A stretch of DNA of 64,000 nt from positions 1-64,000 of the forward strand of contig NZ_VYIK01000006.1 in assembly GCF_008709575.1 (NCBI RefSeq), given 5' to 3'. The translations under genes were made by a program, and so were the position numbers. The notes under the pieces were generated by a model. It did no database searches and was not told where the DNA came from. It saw nothing but the letters and a program-made list of their open reading frames with translations. Source of the DNA: Mycobacterium sp. GTDB lineage: Bacteria > Actinomycetota > Actinomycetes > Mycobacteriales > Mycobacteriaceae. This document shows positions 47,274 to 60,400 of the stretch, one piece after another. How positions within the stretch are numbered: position 1 is the first letter of the stretch; every line of letters starts with the position of its first letter.

Positions 47274-50200
47274 ATGAGCCGGCCGGGCTGGCAATTCTGG
47301 ATCGACCGGGGTGGCACCTTCACCGACATCGTGGCCCGCCGGCCGGACGGACGTCTGCTGACGCACAAACTGCTGTCGGAGAATCCCGCTCGCTACCGCG
47401 ACGCCGCGGTGGCCGGGATCCGCACCCTGCTCGGCGACGACGAATCTGCACGACTCGACGCGGTCCGGATGGGCACCACGGTGGCAACCAATGCCCTGCT
47501 GGAACGCAAAGGTGAGCGCACGCTGCTGGTAATCACCCGAGGTTTCGGTGACGCGCTGCGGATCGGCTACCAGAACCGGCCGCGGATTTTCGACCGACAC
47601 ATCGTGACACCGGAGATGCTCTACGAGCGGGTCGTCGAGGTCGACGAGCGGGTCACCGCCGAGGGCGAGGTGTTGCGGGCACCCGACCTGCAGGCATTGC
47701 GCGGTCCGCTGCAGCAAGCCCGCGACGAGGGTATCGGCGCGGTCGCGGTGGTGTGCCTGCACAGCTACCTGTACCCGGCGCACGAGCGGCAGATCGGCGA
47801 GCTCGCCGCGCAGATCGGGTTCGACCAGGTCTCGCTGTCCTCGGAGGTCAGTCCGCTGATGAAGCTGGTTCCGCGGGGCGACACCGCGGTCGTCGACGCC
47901 TACCTGTCCCCGGTGCTGCGCCGCTACGTCAACCAGGTGGCAGACCAGCTGAGCGGGGTGCGGCTGATGTTCATGCAGTCTAACGGCGGCCTGGCCGAGG
48001 CCGGGCACTTGCGCGCCAAGGACGCGATCCTGTCCGGACCGGCCGGCGGGATCGTCGGTATGGCGCGGATGTCGGCACTGGCCGGATTCGACCACGTGAT
48101 CGGCTTCGACATGGGCGGCACTTCCACCGACGTGTCGCACTATGCCGGAGCCGGGACCTACGAGCGGGTGTTCACCACCGAGGTGGCCGGGGTCCGGTTA
48201 CGGGCCCCGATGCTCGCCATCCACACGGTGGCCGCCGGCGGTGGGTCGATCCTGCACTTCGACGGAAGCCGGTACCGGGTCGGTCCGGACTCGGCGGGGG
48301 CCGATCCCGGTCCGGCCTGCTACCGCGGCGGCGGGCCGCTCACCGTCACCGACGCCAACGTGATGCTGGGCCGCATCCAGCCCGCGTACTTTCCCGCCGT
48401 GTTCGGCCCCGACGGCAACCAGCCGCTGGACACCGAGGTGGTGCGGCGCGGCTTTGCCGACCTGGCCGCCGACATCCGGGCCCGCACCGGTGACGACCGC
48501 ACACCCGAACAGGTCGCCGCGGGATTCGTGCAGATCGCGGTTGCCAACATGGCCACCGCCGTCAGGAAGATCTCCGTGCAGAAGGGGCGCGACGTCACCC
48601 GGTACGCACTGACCACATTCGGCGGAGCAGGCGGCCAGCACGCCTGCGCGGTCGCCGACGCGCTGGGCATTCGCACCGTGCTCGTCCCGCCGCTGGCCGG
48701 GGTGCTCTCGGCGCTGGGGATCGGCCTGGCCGACACCACCGTGATGCGCGAGCGGGCCGTGCAGGTTGTGCTCGATCGCGCCGCCCTGGACACGTTGTCC
48801 GCCCTCGCCGATGAGCTGGAGCAGACCGCGCGCGCAGAGTTGGCCGCCCAGGGGATTCCGGCCGGGCGGATCCGGGTGGCGCGACGGGTGCAGCTGCGGT
48901 ACGAGGGCACCGACACCACGATCGGAGTCGATTTCGCCGGGGCGGCGGACCTGACAGCGATGATCAACACATTCGAGGCCGGCCACCGGGCGATGTATTC
49001 GTTCCTGTTGGACCGTCCGCTGATCGCCGACGCGATTTCGGTCGAGGCGACCGGGCTTGCCGAGCAACCCGATCTGTCGCACCTGGGCGAACAGATGGCG
49101 GAGCTCGGCGAACACGGCGGCCCGGCGGCAACCGTGCCGATGTTTTCGGCCGGCTCCTGGCGCGACGCGCCGCTGTACCAGCGGGAGCGGATGCGGCCCG
49201 GAGAGGTCGTGACCGGCCCGGCGATCATCGCCGAAGCCAACGCCACCACCGTCGTCGACGACGGCTGGCAGGCGGTGACGACTCCCACCGGGCACCTGAT
49301 CGTCGAGCGGGTGATCGCCCCTGCCCCGCCGGACGCCGGCACCGCGGCCGACCCGGTGTTCTTGGAGATCTTCAACAACCTGTTCATGGCGGTCGCCGAA
49401 CAGATGGGCATCAGGTTGCAAGCCACCGCGCAGTCAGTGAATATCCGCGAGCGACTGGACTTTTCCTGTGCGCTTTTCGACTCGGGCGGAAATCTGGTCG
49501 CCAATGCGCCGCACATCCCGGTGCATCTGGGCTCGATGGGCGGCACTGTCCATGAAGTGCTCCGCCGGCGCTGCGGTGCGATAAAGCCCGGCGACGTGTA
49601 CGCCGTCAACGACCCCTACCACGGTGGCACGCATTTGCCGGACATCACCGTGGTGACCCCGGTCTTCGACCGCGCCGGCCAACAGCTCCTGTTCTTCGTG
49701 GCGTCTCGCGGGCATCATGCCGAAATCGGCGGATCCACGCCGGGCTCCATGCCCGCCGACAGTCACCACATCGACGAGGAAGGCGTGCTGTTCGACAATT
49801 GGCTGCTGGCCGAGGATGGGACGTTCCGGGAAGCCGCGACGCGGCAGCTGCTCACCGAAGGACGCTCGCGCGACCCCGACACCAACCTCGCCGACCTGCG
49901 CGCCCAGATCGCCGCCAACCAGAAGGGTGTCGACGAGGTCAACGCGATGATCGACCACTTCGGGCTCGACGTCGTCTCGGCCTACATGCGCCATGTGCAG
50001 GACAACGCCGAAGCCGCCGTTCGCCGCGTCATCGACAAGCTCGAGGACGGCGAATACCGCTACCAGATGGATTGCGGTGCAACGATCGCCGTTCGGGTCA
50101 CCGTCGACCGCGCAGACCGCAGCGCCGTCATCGACTTCACCGGAACCTCGGCCCAGCTGGATTCCAACTTCAACGCGCCGACCTCGGTGGTGCGGGCCGC

Positions 50201-50873
50201 GGTGCTCTACGTGTTCCGGACGCTGGTCGCCGACGACATCCCGCTCAACGACGGGTGCCTGCGCCCGCTGCACATCGTGGTCCCGCAGGGGTCCATGCTG
50301 GCGCCGACCTACCCGGCCGCCGTCGTGGCCGGAAATGTCGAAACCTCGCAGGCGATCACCGGCGCACTGTTGGCGGCGCTGCGGGTGCAGGCCGAAGGCT
50401 CCGGAACGATGAACAACGTCACGTTCGGCAACGAGCGGCACCAGTACTACGAAACGATCGGATCGGGCTCGGGGGCCGGTGACGGGTTCGACGGCGCGTC
50501 GGTCGTGCAGACGCACATGACCAACTCCCGGCTCACCGATCCCGAAGTGCTGGAGTGGCGATTCCCCGTGCTGTTGCGGGAGTTCGCCATCCGCCGTGGC
50601 AGCGGCGGGGCCGGACGGTGGCGCGGGGGCGACGGCGCACGGCGCCGGATCGAGTTCAGGCAGCCGATGACCGCGACCATCCTGTCGGGGCACCGCCGCA
50701 TCGCGCCCTACGGCATGGCCGGCGGCTCACCCGGACAGCTGGGACGCAATTGGGTGCAACGCGCCGACGGCAGCATTGACGAGTTGGCGGGCTGCGACTC
50801 GACCGCGGTGCGGCCCGGCGACGCCCTGGTGATCGAAACCCCCGGCGGCGGGGGTTACGGCACATCCGCGTGA
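47274..50873 (+). CDS. oplA: 5-oxoprolinase / hydantoinase A-B fusion (OplA, Rv0266c-type)
   Basis: 1199 aa; [31 protein letters not shown] (HyuA) and [37 protein letters not shown] (HyuB). Confidence 0.93.
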   Translation: MSRPGWQFWIDRGGTFTDIVARRPDGRLLTHKLLSENPARYRDAAVAGIRTLLGDDESARLDAVRMGTTVATNALLERKGERTLLVITRGFGDALRIGYQNRPRIFDRHIVTPEMLYERVVEVDERVTAEGEVLRAPDLQALRGPLQQARDEGIGAVAVVCLHSYLYPAHERQIGELAAQIGFDQVSLSSEVSPLMKLVPRGDTAVVDAYLSPVLRRYVNQVADQLSGVRLMFMQSNGGLAEAGHLRAKDAILSGPAGGIVGMARMSALAGFDHVIGFDMGGTSTDVSHYAGAGTYERVFTTEVAGVRLRAPMLAIHTVAAGGGSILHFDGSRYRVGPDSAGADPGPACYRGGGPLTVTDANVMLGRIQPAYFPAVFGPDGNQPLDTEVVRRGFADLAADIRARTGDDRTPEQVAAGFVQIAVANMATAVRKISVQKGRDVTRYALTTFGGAGGQHACAVADALGIRTVLVPPLAGVLSALGIGLADTTVMRERAVQVVLDRAALDTLSALADELEQTARAELAAQGIPAGRIRVARRVQLRYEGTDTTIGVDFAGAADLTAMINTFEAGHRAMYSFLLDRPLIADAISVEATGLAEQPDLSHLGEQMAELGEHGGPAATVPMFSAGSWRDAPLYQRERMRPGEVVTGPAIIAEANATTVVDDGWQAVTTPTGHLIVERVIAPAPPDAGTAADPVFLEIFNNLFMAVAEQMGIRLQATAQSVNIRERLDFSCALFDSGGNLVANAPHIPVHLGSMGGTVHEVLRRRCGAIKPGDVYAVNDPYHGGTHLPDITVVTPVFDRAGQQLLFFVASRGHHAEIGGSTPGSMPADSHHIDEEGVLFDNWLLAEDGTFREAATRQLLTEGRSRDPDTNLADLRAQIAANQKGVDEVNAMIDHFGLDVVSAYMRHVQDNAEAAVRRVIDKLEDGEYRYQMDCGATIAVRVTVDRADRSAVIDFTGTSAQLDSNFNAPTSVVRAAVLYVFRTLVADDIPLNDGCLRPLHIVVPQGSMLAPTYPAAVVAGNVETSQAITGALLAALRVQAEGSGTMNNVTFGNERHQYYETIGSGSGAGDGFDGASVVQTHMTNSRLTDPEVLEWRFPVLLREFAIRRGSGGAGRWRGGDGARRRIEFRQPMTATILSGHRRIAPYGMAGGSPGQLGRNWVQRADGSIDELAGCDSTAVRPGDALVIETPGGGGYGTSA

Positions 50874-51895
50874 TGCCGCCGCACTCGATGCGCCACAATC
50901 ACGCTATGCGGGCGACTGACCGTGCCCCGGGTCGGCAGAGTCGGCGCGGATTTCTGGGCGCGGCCGCACTGCTTGCCGCCGGGATCCCGGCCTGCGCGGC
51001 ACACCGGCCCGCCCCCGGCAATCCGGGTGGTGGGCCGGTGACGGTCAGGAGCATCTTCGGTGCCACCACCATTCCCGCCCCACCCAAGCGGGTCGTCAGC
51101 GCGGGCTATACCGAGCAGGACGACCTGCTCGCCGTCGGCGTCGTACCGATAGCGGTGACCGCGTGGTTCGGCGACGAACCGTTCGCGGTGTGGCCATGGG
51201 CCCAGTCTCGACTGGGCGACGCCAAACCGGTCGTGTTGAGCCTGGACAACGGAATCCAGGTCGACCGGATCGCCGGACTCCAACCTGACCTGATCGTGGC
51301 GACCAATGCCGGAGTGGACGCCGACACCTACCAGAAACTGTCGGCGATCGCCCCGACTGTCGCGCAGTCGGACGGTGACGCGTTCTTCGAGCCGTGGAAG
51401 GTGCAGGCCGACGTGATCGGCGAAGCGGTCTTCCAGGCCGCCCAGATGAAGTCCCTGATCGAGAGCATCGACCAGAAGTTCGCCACGGTCGCCCAGCAGT
51501 ACCCGCAATTCCGCGGCAAGAAAGTCTTACTGCTGCAGGGCAAGTTCTACCGGGACAATGTGGTGGCCACCACCGGCTGGCGCACCGAGTTCCTCACCCA
51601 GATGGGCCTGGTCGTGGCCGACAGCGTCACGTCGTTTGCGATCGACCAGCAGCGCGCGGTCATTTCGCGCAGCCACCTCCGGTCGGTGCTGCAGGCTGCC
51701 GATGTGCTCGTCTGGACAACCGACAACGACGACGATCGCGAGGCGCTGCTCGCCGAGCCCGAGGTGGCGGCGGTACAGGCACGCAGCGTCTTCACCACCA
51801 AGGAGCTGGCCGGTGCGATCGCGTTCGCCTCGCCACTGAGCTATCCGGTGGTGGCCGACCAGCTGCCTGCGCTGCTGGCCACCGCGCTCGGCTAA
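50870..51895 (+). CDS. fecB2: Periplasmic iron-siderophore-type substrate-binding lipoprotein FecB2 (Rv0265c-type)
   Basis: Twin-Arg-like [18 protein letters not shown] lipobox; [26 protein letters not shown] periplasmic-binding fold. Confidence 0.85.
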   Translation: MMPPHSMRHNHAMRATDRAPGRQSRRGFLGAAALLAAGIPACAAHRPAPGNPGGGPVTVRSIFGATTIPAPPKRVVSAGYTEQDDLLAVGVVPIAVTAWFGDEPFAVWPWAQSRLGDAKPVVLSLDNGIQVDRIAGLQPDLIVATNAGVDADTYQKLSAIAPTVAQSDGDAFFEPWKVQADVIGEAVFQAAQMKSLIESIDQKFATVAQQYPQFRGKKVLLLQGKFYRDNVVATTGWRTEFLTQMGLVVADSVTSFAIDQQRAVISRSHLRSVLQAADVLVWTTDNDDDREALLAEPEVAAVQARSVFTTKELAGAIAFASPLSYPVVADQLPALLATALG

Positions 51896-52003
51896 CCGGC
51901 CGGAGCAGCCCGCCACGGCGTGCCTCTGAGCGTTTGCTAAGGCAGCTCTGGCAGAGCTCGAAAACCTCGCGCCGCCCCCGCCGCCGGGGGCTAACGTCGC
52001 GTC

Positions 52004-52645
52004 GTGAGCGTTGCGATGGACCCGATGGTGGCCGCCACTGTGCGCGATTACGGCGACCATGCGCTGCTGCTGGAGTTCGACGGCGTCGGTGAGGTATTAG
52101 CGTGGACGGCCGCCCTGCGCGAGGCAGCGCTGCCCGGTGTGCTCGACATCATTCCGGCTCCCCGCACGGTGCTGGTGAAACTGGCCGGCCCGCGCTACCG
52201 AAGAGTCGTGCGGCAGCGCCTGGGTACGCTGCTGGTTAACCCCGAGTCCGCTGCGCCGATCGGCGGGGTCGACGTGGTGATCGACGTCGCCTACGACGGT
52301 GCCGATCTCGCCGAGGTCACCGAGCTGAGCGGGCTGACCGCCGCGCAGGTCATCAATGCCCACACCGCGACGCCCTGGCGGGTGGGATTCGGCGGATTTG
52401 CTCCGGGGTTCGCCTATCTGCTCGGCGGCGATCCCCGGCTGCAGGTGCCGGTGCGCTCCGAAGAGCGGGCGCGGATACCGGCCGGTTCAGTTGCCCTGGC
52501 AGGCGAATTCAGCGGCATCTACCCACGGCGATCACCGAGCCGCTGGCACGTGCTCGGTCACACCGACGCGGTGCTGTGGGATGTCGACCGGCCCGACCCG
52601 GCGCTGCTGACGCCGGGGATGTGGGTCGGATTCCGGGCCGCGTAG
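52004..52645 (+). CDS. pxpB: 5-oxoprolinase subunit B (KipI-like)
   Basis: [65 protein letters not shown]. Confidence 0.92.
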   Translation: MSVAMDPMVAATVRDYGDHALLLEFDGVGEVLAWTAALREAALPGVLDIIPAPRTVLVKLAGPRYRRVVRQRLGTLLVNPESAAPIGGVDVVIDVAYDGADLAEVTELSGLTAAQVINAHTATPWRVGFGGFAPGFAYLLGGDPRLQVPVRSEERARIPAGSVALAGEFSGIYPRRSPSRWHVLGHTDAVLWDVDRPDPALLTPGMWVGFRAA

Positions 52646-52655
52646 GAGGACCGCG

Positions 52656-54117
<1,462 letters not shown>

Positions 54118-54293
54118 GTTCAGACCTGACACGCACCGGGGACCGCACCTGCGACCCGGCCAGCAGTATCATTGTTGACATCACTGTTGACCCGACCGCC
54201 GCAAAACGATGCTGCGGCCTTGTGATGACAGGGCAACTCGCAGGCAATTGGCAGGTAACGCGTCAGAAACTTCTCAGGCATTGCATGCTTGCT

Positions 54294-55544
54294 ATGGAGC
54301 ACGGCGGCGACCCCGATTCGCGGCCACTGGCCGGCTATCGGGTCGCGGTGACGTCCGTGCACCGTGCCGACGAGCTGGGTGCGCTGCTGCGCCGGCAGGG
54401 GGCGACCGTCTACAGCGCGCCGGCGATCACGAAAGTCTCATTGTCTGATGATGAGGAGCTGCGCCGCCAGACCGCGGCGTTGATCGCCCGCCCACCCGAC
54501 ATCGTGATCGCGACGACCGGGGTCGGGTTTCGCAGCTGGATCACGGCCGCCGAAGGGTGGGGGCTGGCCGACCCGTTGCTCACCGCGCTTGCGCACGCGC
54601 GGATCCTTTCGCGCGGACCGAAAGCGACCGTTGCGGTCCGCGCGACCGGCTTACGCGAGGAATGGACCCCGCGATCCGAATCCTCCCGCGAGGTGCTGCA
54701 TCACCTGCTCGAGTCCGGGGTGCACGGACAACGTATTGCATTGCAGTTGCACGGCGTCACTGAGCATTTCGATCCGTTCCCCGAGTATGTCGACGAGCTG
54801 CGCGGCGCGGGAGCTGAAGTCGTGGCTATCCGGGCGTACCGATGGCGGCCGGCGCCGGCCGGCGACTTCGACAAGCTGCTCAGCCAGCTCGCCCAGCGGC
54901 AATTCGACGCCATCAGCTTCACCTCGGCCCCGGCAGCGGCGGCGACATTGCTGCGCGCTCGCGAGTTAGGGATCGCGGACCGGGTCATCGACGCGTTGCG
55001 TGGCGAGGTCCAGGCGATGTGCGTGGGGCCGGTGACCGCCCAACCGCTCATGCGGCAGGGCATTCCGACGTCGTCGCCGCAACTCATGCGGTTGGGGGCA
55101 CTGGCCCAGCATATCGCCGACGAGCTGCCGTTGCACCGCACGCGAACCGTCCGGGCGGCCGGCCATGTCCTCGAAATTCGCGGCTCGGGCGTGGTGGTCG
55201 ACGGTGTCATCAAGGAGCTGTCGCCCGCCGGCATGGCAACTTTGCAGGTGCTGGCCCAACGTCCGGGCGTGGTGTTCGGCCGCGCCGAGTTGTTACGCGC
55301 GCTGCCGGGTCACGGCGCCGACGCCCATGCGGTGGATACCGCGGTCTTGCGACTGCGAAAAGCTCTAGGGGACCACAATATCATCGCGACCGTGGTCAAG
55401 CGCGGCTACCGCCTGGCCATCGACGAGGAGCCGGACGCCGCCATCGGTCAGGCCGCCTCAGAGGTGCCGCCCCGCGGACAACCGCCTGGCTCGTGCGTGA
55501 CTTCGGCGACGGCGCGGGTCGGCGTCTGCCGCGGGCCCACGTGA
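54294..55544 (+). CDS. Uroporphyrinogen-III synthase (HemD) domain fused to winged-helix regulatory domain (Rv0260c-type)
   Basis: RVAVTSVHRADELGALLRRQGATVYSAPAI...FTSAPAAAATL (HemD) and GRAELLRALPGHGADAHAVDTAVLRLRKALG...VKRGYRLAI (OmpR-type wHTH). Confidence 0.88.
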   Translation: MEHGGDPDSRPLAGYRVAVTSVHRADELGALLRRQGATVYSAPAITKVSLSDDEELRRQTAALIARPPDIVIATTGVGFRSWITAAEGWGLADPLLTALAHARILSRGPKATVAVRATGLREEWTPRSESSREVLHHLLESGVHGQRIALQLHGVTEHFDPFPEYVDELRGAGAEVVAIRAYRWRPAPAGDFDKLLSQLAQRQFDAISFTSAPAAAATLLRARELGIADRVIDALRGEVQAMCVGPVTAQPLMRQGIPTSSPQLMRLGALAQHIADELPLHRTRTVRAAGHVLEIRGSGVVVDGVIKELSPAGMATLQVLAQRPGVVFGRAELLRALPGHGADAHAVDTAVLRLRKALGDHNIIATVVKRGYRLAIDEEPDAAIGQAASEVPPRGQPPGSCVTSATARVGVCRGPT

Positions 55545-55767
55545 GCCACCCACGGCCCGAAGTGCTCGTGCCAGGCGGTCGATGGCAGCGTCGCGACCAG
55601 ACCCAGGGTTACGCGACGCGGTGCTGTCGCTCCGGTGTATTCTCGCCAGCGTTGGACATCGCCGAGTTTCTTGCCCGATCTTCGCGACGCGCCACACAAC
55701 CCGCACCGGCGATCAGGGCGCGACCACACCACCGGCCCGGCCCTGACACTGAGCCCAGGAGTTTCTG

Positions 55768-57087
55768 GTGACCGAGGCTGCCGACACCGTGATCCCGTTT
55801 TTCCGCACCGGTAATTACTTGCCGGTGGCCGACGAGCTGACCGCCTTCGAGCTGCCCGTCGACGGGGGGATCCCACCCGAGCTGGATGGCTGGTACCTCC
55901 GCAACGGCCCGAACCCGCGGCACGGCAGCGGTCACTGGTTCACCGGCGACGGAATGATTCACGGATTGCGACTGCGCGACGGGCGTGCGGCCTGGTATCG
56001 CAACCGCTGGGTGCGCACGGAGAGCTTCGAGAACCCGTTTCCGGTGTACGGGCCCGACGGCACCCGTAATCTGCGTTCCAGCGCGGCCAACACCCACGTG
56101 GTACGTCATGCCGGTCGCACGCTGGCCCTGGTGGAATCCTCGCTGCCGTACGAAATCACCAATGAGCTGGAGACGTTGGGCGTCTACGACTTCGGCGGCA
56201 AACTGATGGACGCCATGACCGCTCATCCGAAGATCTGCCCGCGAACCGGTGAACTGCATTTCTTCGGGTACGGCAACCTCACCAAGCCGCACGTCACCTA
56301 CCATCGCGCCGATGCCGCAGGCAGGCTCACGATCAACCAGGGCATCGACGTTCCCGCGCTGACCATGATGCACGACTTCGCGCTCACCGCCGACCACGTG
56401 GTGTTCATGGACCTGCCCGTCGTGTTCGATCTCGACCTGGCGCTGTCCGGCGAGAGCGCCCTGCCCTACCGCTGGGACGACGGCTACGGCGCGCGCCTGG
56501 GCGTGATGCGCCGCGACGATCCGTTCGGGCCGCTGCGCTGGCTCGAGGTCCAGCCGTGCTACGTCTTTCACGTCGTCAACGCCTACGACGACGCCGATAG
56601 CATCGTGCTGCACGTCGTCCGCTATCCCGAGTTATGGCGCAACAGTGGCAGTTTCGGTGTTGACGCCGCGTTGTGGCGCTGGACGATCGACCTGACCCGG
56701 GGCACCGTCACCGAACGCCAGATCGACGACCGCAAGGTGGAGTTCCCCCGCGTCGATGACCGCCGGACCGGGTTGCCGGCCCGCTACGCCGTCACCGTCG
56801 GCGACGGCGCGCTGATCCGCTACGACCTGGACGGCGATACGGCACAGGAGCATTCGTTCGGCTCCGGCGAGCGCGGCGGGGCACCCGACGAGGCGGTGTT
56901 CGCCCCGGCGGTGCCGGCGACCGATGAGCTGGCCGGCTGGTATCTGTTGTTCGTCTACGATCCGGCCACCGACAGCAGCGACCTGGTGATCATCGACGCC
57001 TCCGACTTCACCGGTGAGCCCGTCGCCCGGGTACACCTTCCGCAGCGGGTACCGCACGGATTCCACGGCACCTGGATTCCCGCCTGA
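55768..57087 (+). CDS. Carotenoid oxygenase (carotenoid cleavage dioxygenase family)
   Basis: LDGWYLRNGPNPRHGSGHWFTGDGMIHGLRLRDG. His ligand candidates in AHPKICPRTGELHFFGYG, MMHDFALTADH, VPHGFHGTWIP. Confidence 0.9.
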   Translation: MTEAADTVIPFFRTGNYLPVADELTAFELPVDGGIPPELDGWYLRNGPNPRHGSGHWFTGDGMIHGLRLRDGRAAWYRNRWVRTESFENPFPVYGPDGTRNLRSSAANTHVVRHAGRTLALVESSLPYEITNELETLGVYDFGGKLMDAMTAHPKICPRTGELHFFGYGNLTKPHVTYHRADAAGRLTINQGIDVPALTMMHDFALTADHVVFMDLPVVFDLDLALSGESALPYRWDDGYGARLGVMRRDDPFGPLRWLEVQPCYVFHVVNAYDDADSIVLHVVRYPELWRNSGSFGVDAALWRWTIDLTRGTVTERQIDDRKVEFPRVDDRRTGLPARYAVTVGDGALIRYDLDGDTAQEHSFGSGERGGAPDEAVFAPAVPATDELAGWYLLFVYDPATDSSDLVIIDASDFTGEPVARVHLPQRVPHGFHGTWIPA

Positions 57088-57430
57088 GCCGCAGTCGTGC
57101 CAGTGGGAACCGCCCGGAGAAATTCGGCCGCGGCGACATGCAGATGCTGCTCGTAGTCACCTCCGACGGCGGCGCCGCGGGGCCCGGCGGCACGCAGGGT
57201 GGGCATCGGCATCGTCGACCAGCTGCGCCGGTCGTCCTACATCACCCGGGTGCTGTCGCCGTGGACCGTCGCGCCGGCGCACCTGCTCGGCAGATTCAAC
57301 TGGTGATCGCCCAAAGCTTCGGAACGACTGCGGGTTTGGTTCGGCAGCCACGCCACCTCGACGACACCAATCCGCCCAGGTCCCGGCTCCGAATCCCTGA
57401 GGTGAAGCGACCCCGACTGTGCCCGTCCCG

Positions 57431-60400
57431 ATGACAGGCGGGGCGGCCGCCTCGTCACCGACCGCTTCCGGGTCCTTTGCCCGCGAGCCGATCGCCGTCG
57501 TCGGCGTGGGGTGCCGGCTGCCCGGCGGCATCGCAGATCCCGACGGTCTGTGGGAGGCGCTGCTTCAGGGTCGCGACTGCGTGGGCGACATCCCGGGTGA
57601 CCGCTGGGATCCGGCGTGGTTTTTGGACCCGACCGGTCGCACCCCGGGACGCAGCTACACCCAACAGGGCGGCGTGCTCGCCGAGGATCCGAAAGCTTTC
57701 GACGCCGCGTTTTTCGGCATCCTCCCGCGGGAGGCGGCGATCCTCGACCCGCAGCAGCGTCTGCTGCTGCAGTGCAGCTGGGAGGCGTTCGAGGACGCCG
57801 GTGAGCCGCCCGAGCAGCACGCCGGCTCACCGACCGGGGTGTTCGTCGGGGGTTTCATGATGGACAGCCAGATGATTCACGGCGACCCGGTCAACCGCGA
57901 GCGCATCAGCACCCATTCGGCGACGGCGAACACCCTGACCATGCTGTCCAACCGGCTGTCGTATGTCTTCGACCTGCGCGGACCCAGTGTGTCGCTGGAC
58001 GCCGCGTGCGCGTCGTCGCTGGTCGCGGTGCACCAAGCGTGCCAGAGCATCTGGGCCGGAGAAAGCGACGCGGCGCTGGTCGGCGGGGTCAACGTGATGC
58101 TGAGCCCCGAAACGCAGGTCACGCTGGCCAAAGGGCGCTTCCTGTCGCCGACGGGGCGGTGCCGGGCGTTCAGCGCCGACGCCGACGGCTACGTGCGCGC
58201 CGAAGGCGCGGTGGTGCTGCTGCTCAAACCGCTGTCGGCGGCCCAGCGCGCGGGCAACACGGTCCACGCGGTCATCCTGGGCACCGCGACCAATCACGAC
58301 GGTCGGACCACCGGGATCACGGTGCCGCGCGCCGACGCCCAGATCGCGGTGATGCGCTCGGCGTATGCCCAGGCCGGCATCCCACCGTCTCAGGTGTGCT
58401 ACATCGAAGCCCACGGCACCGGGACGCCCGTCGGCGATCCCGTCGAGGCTGCCGCGATCGGCGCGGTGGCCGGGGCCGAACGGACCGGAGAGCCATGCCG
58501 GGTGGGGTCGATCAAAACCAACCTCGGGCATCTGGAGGCCGCCGCGGGTGCGGCGGGCCTGCTCAAAGCCGCGCTGTGCGTCAAGCACGGCGTGGTCCCT
58601 CCCCACCTGCATCTGAGCGCGGTGAACCCGGCGATCGATCTGGACGCCCTCAACGTCACGATCCCGACCGCGGCGGAGCCGCTGCCGCGGCTACACGGAC
58701 GCCGGGTGGCCGGGGTCAACTCGTTCGGATACGGCGGGACCAACGCCCACGTCGTGCTGGCTGAGCCGCCGGCTGCCCCGGCGGTGGCCGACGACGGCAA
58801 TCGCCCGGCGCCGCTGCTGCTGATCAGCGCACGCAGTCCCGCGGCCCTACGTCAGCTGGCCGAACAGCACGCCCGCGCACTCTCGCGGCCTTCTGTCGAC
58901 CTGCGCAGCCATTGCCGCAGCGCCGCCGTGCACCGCAGCCACCACCGCTTCCGGGCAGCGTTCGACGCCGCTGACCGGTCGTCGCTACTAGCGTCGCTGG
59001 CCGCCTACGCCCAGGATCCCGCCGATGCCGAACCTGCGCTGGAGGCTCCCGGGCTGACGTTCGTCTACACCGGAATGGGCCCGCAGTGGTGGGCGATGGG
59101 CCGCGAACTGCTGGGCGCCGAACCGGTGTTCCGGGCCGCCGCCGAGGAGTGCGACGCGGTGTTCCGGGAGGTGGCCGGCTGGTCGGTGCTCGCCGAGCTG
59201 CTGGCCGGGGAGTCGGCGTCGCGGATGGTCGCCACCGAGGTGGCGCAGCCGGCCAACGTGGTGCTGCAGATCGCGCTGACTCGGCTGCTGAGCACCTGGG
59301 GCGTGGTGCCCGACGCCGTCGTCGGTCATAGCGTCGGCGAGGTCGCGGCGGCGTTCGCCTCCGGAGCCCTGGGCCTGCGCGACACGCTGCGAGTGGCCTA
59401 TCACCGCAGCCGGCTGCAAGCCCGGCTGGCTGGCCGCGGCACGATGCTCGCGGTCGGGCTACCCCCCCACGACACCGCGGCTTACCTCGGCCGCTTCGAA
59501 GACCGGGTGTCGGTGGCCGCGGTCAACAGCGCGAACTCGGTCACGCTCGCCGGCGAGCAGGACGCGCTGGAGAAGCTCGCCGGGCAGCTTGCGCAGAGCG
59601 GGGTGTTCGCCCGCTTCCTGCGGGTGGAGGTGCCCTACCACAGCGCGGCGATGGAGGAGATCCACGACGAGCTGGTGGCGTCGCTGGGCGGCCTGACACC
59701 GGGGGCGCCGGCGCTCGACGTCTACTCGACCGTCACCGGAACCCGCCTGGGCGATCTTCGCCACGACGCCGTGTATTGGTGGCACAACGCCCGCGACACG
59801 GTGCGCTTCGCCGACGCGCTCGCCGCGGCGATCACCGACGGGCAGCGGATCTTCCTGGAGGTCGGGCCGCATCCGGTGCTGGCCGGGTCGATCCGCGACG
59901 GGCTCAGCCACGTCGGCGTGGCCGGGGTCACCGTCGCGTCGCTGACCCGCGGCACCCCGGAGGGCGCGTCACTGCGCACGGCGTTGCGCGCGTTGTACAC
60001 CGCCGGTGCGCGCATTGACTGGGCGGCGTTCTTCGGTCCCGGCGCCTACACCCCGGTTCCGAAATACCCGTGGCAGCAGGCTGTCTCGTGGGCCGAAAAC
60101 GAGCGGTCGGCCCGCCGTCGGGTGCACCATGACCACCATCCGATGGTCCGCGAGGTCGGCGACGGCCCCCCGCCCCGATTGGTCGCCGACATCTCGTTCG
60201 GGGCACTGCCGTACCTTGAGGACCACGTTGTGGCGGGGGCGGTGCTGTTTCCCGCCGCGGGGTGCGTTGAGCTCGCGCTGGCGGCACGCCACGCCCTCAC
60301 CGGCAGCCCGCAATGCTCCATCGAGGACCTCGACCTGGCGGCCGCAGTGCCGCTGGACGCCGAAACCGCGGCCCGGCTGGTGGTGACGGCCTCCCCCGAC

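Noticed and set aside
57138-57434. Small ORFs between the carotenoid oxygenase and the PKS, including a short frame ending VGIGIVDQLRRSSYITRVLSPWTVAPAHLLGRFNW (57199-57306)
   Set aside because: The short frame looks protein-like and could be a gene remnant, but it is too short and I could not assign a family.
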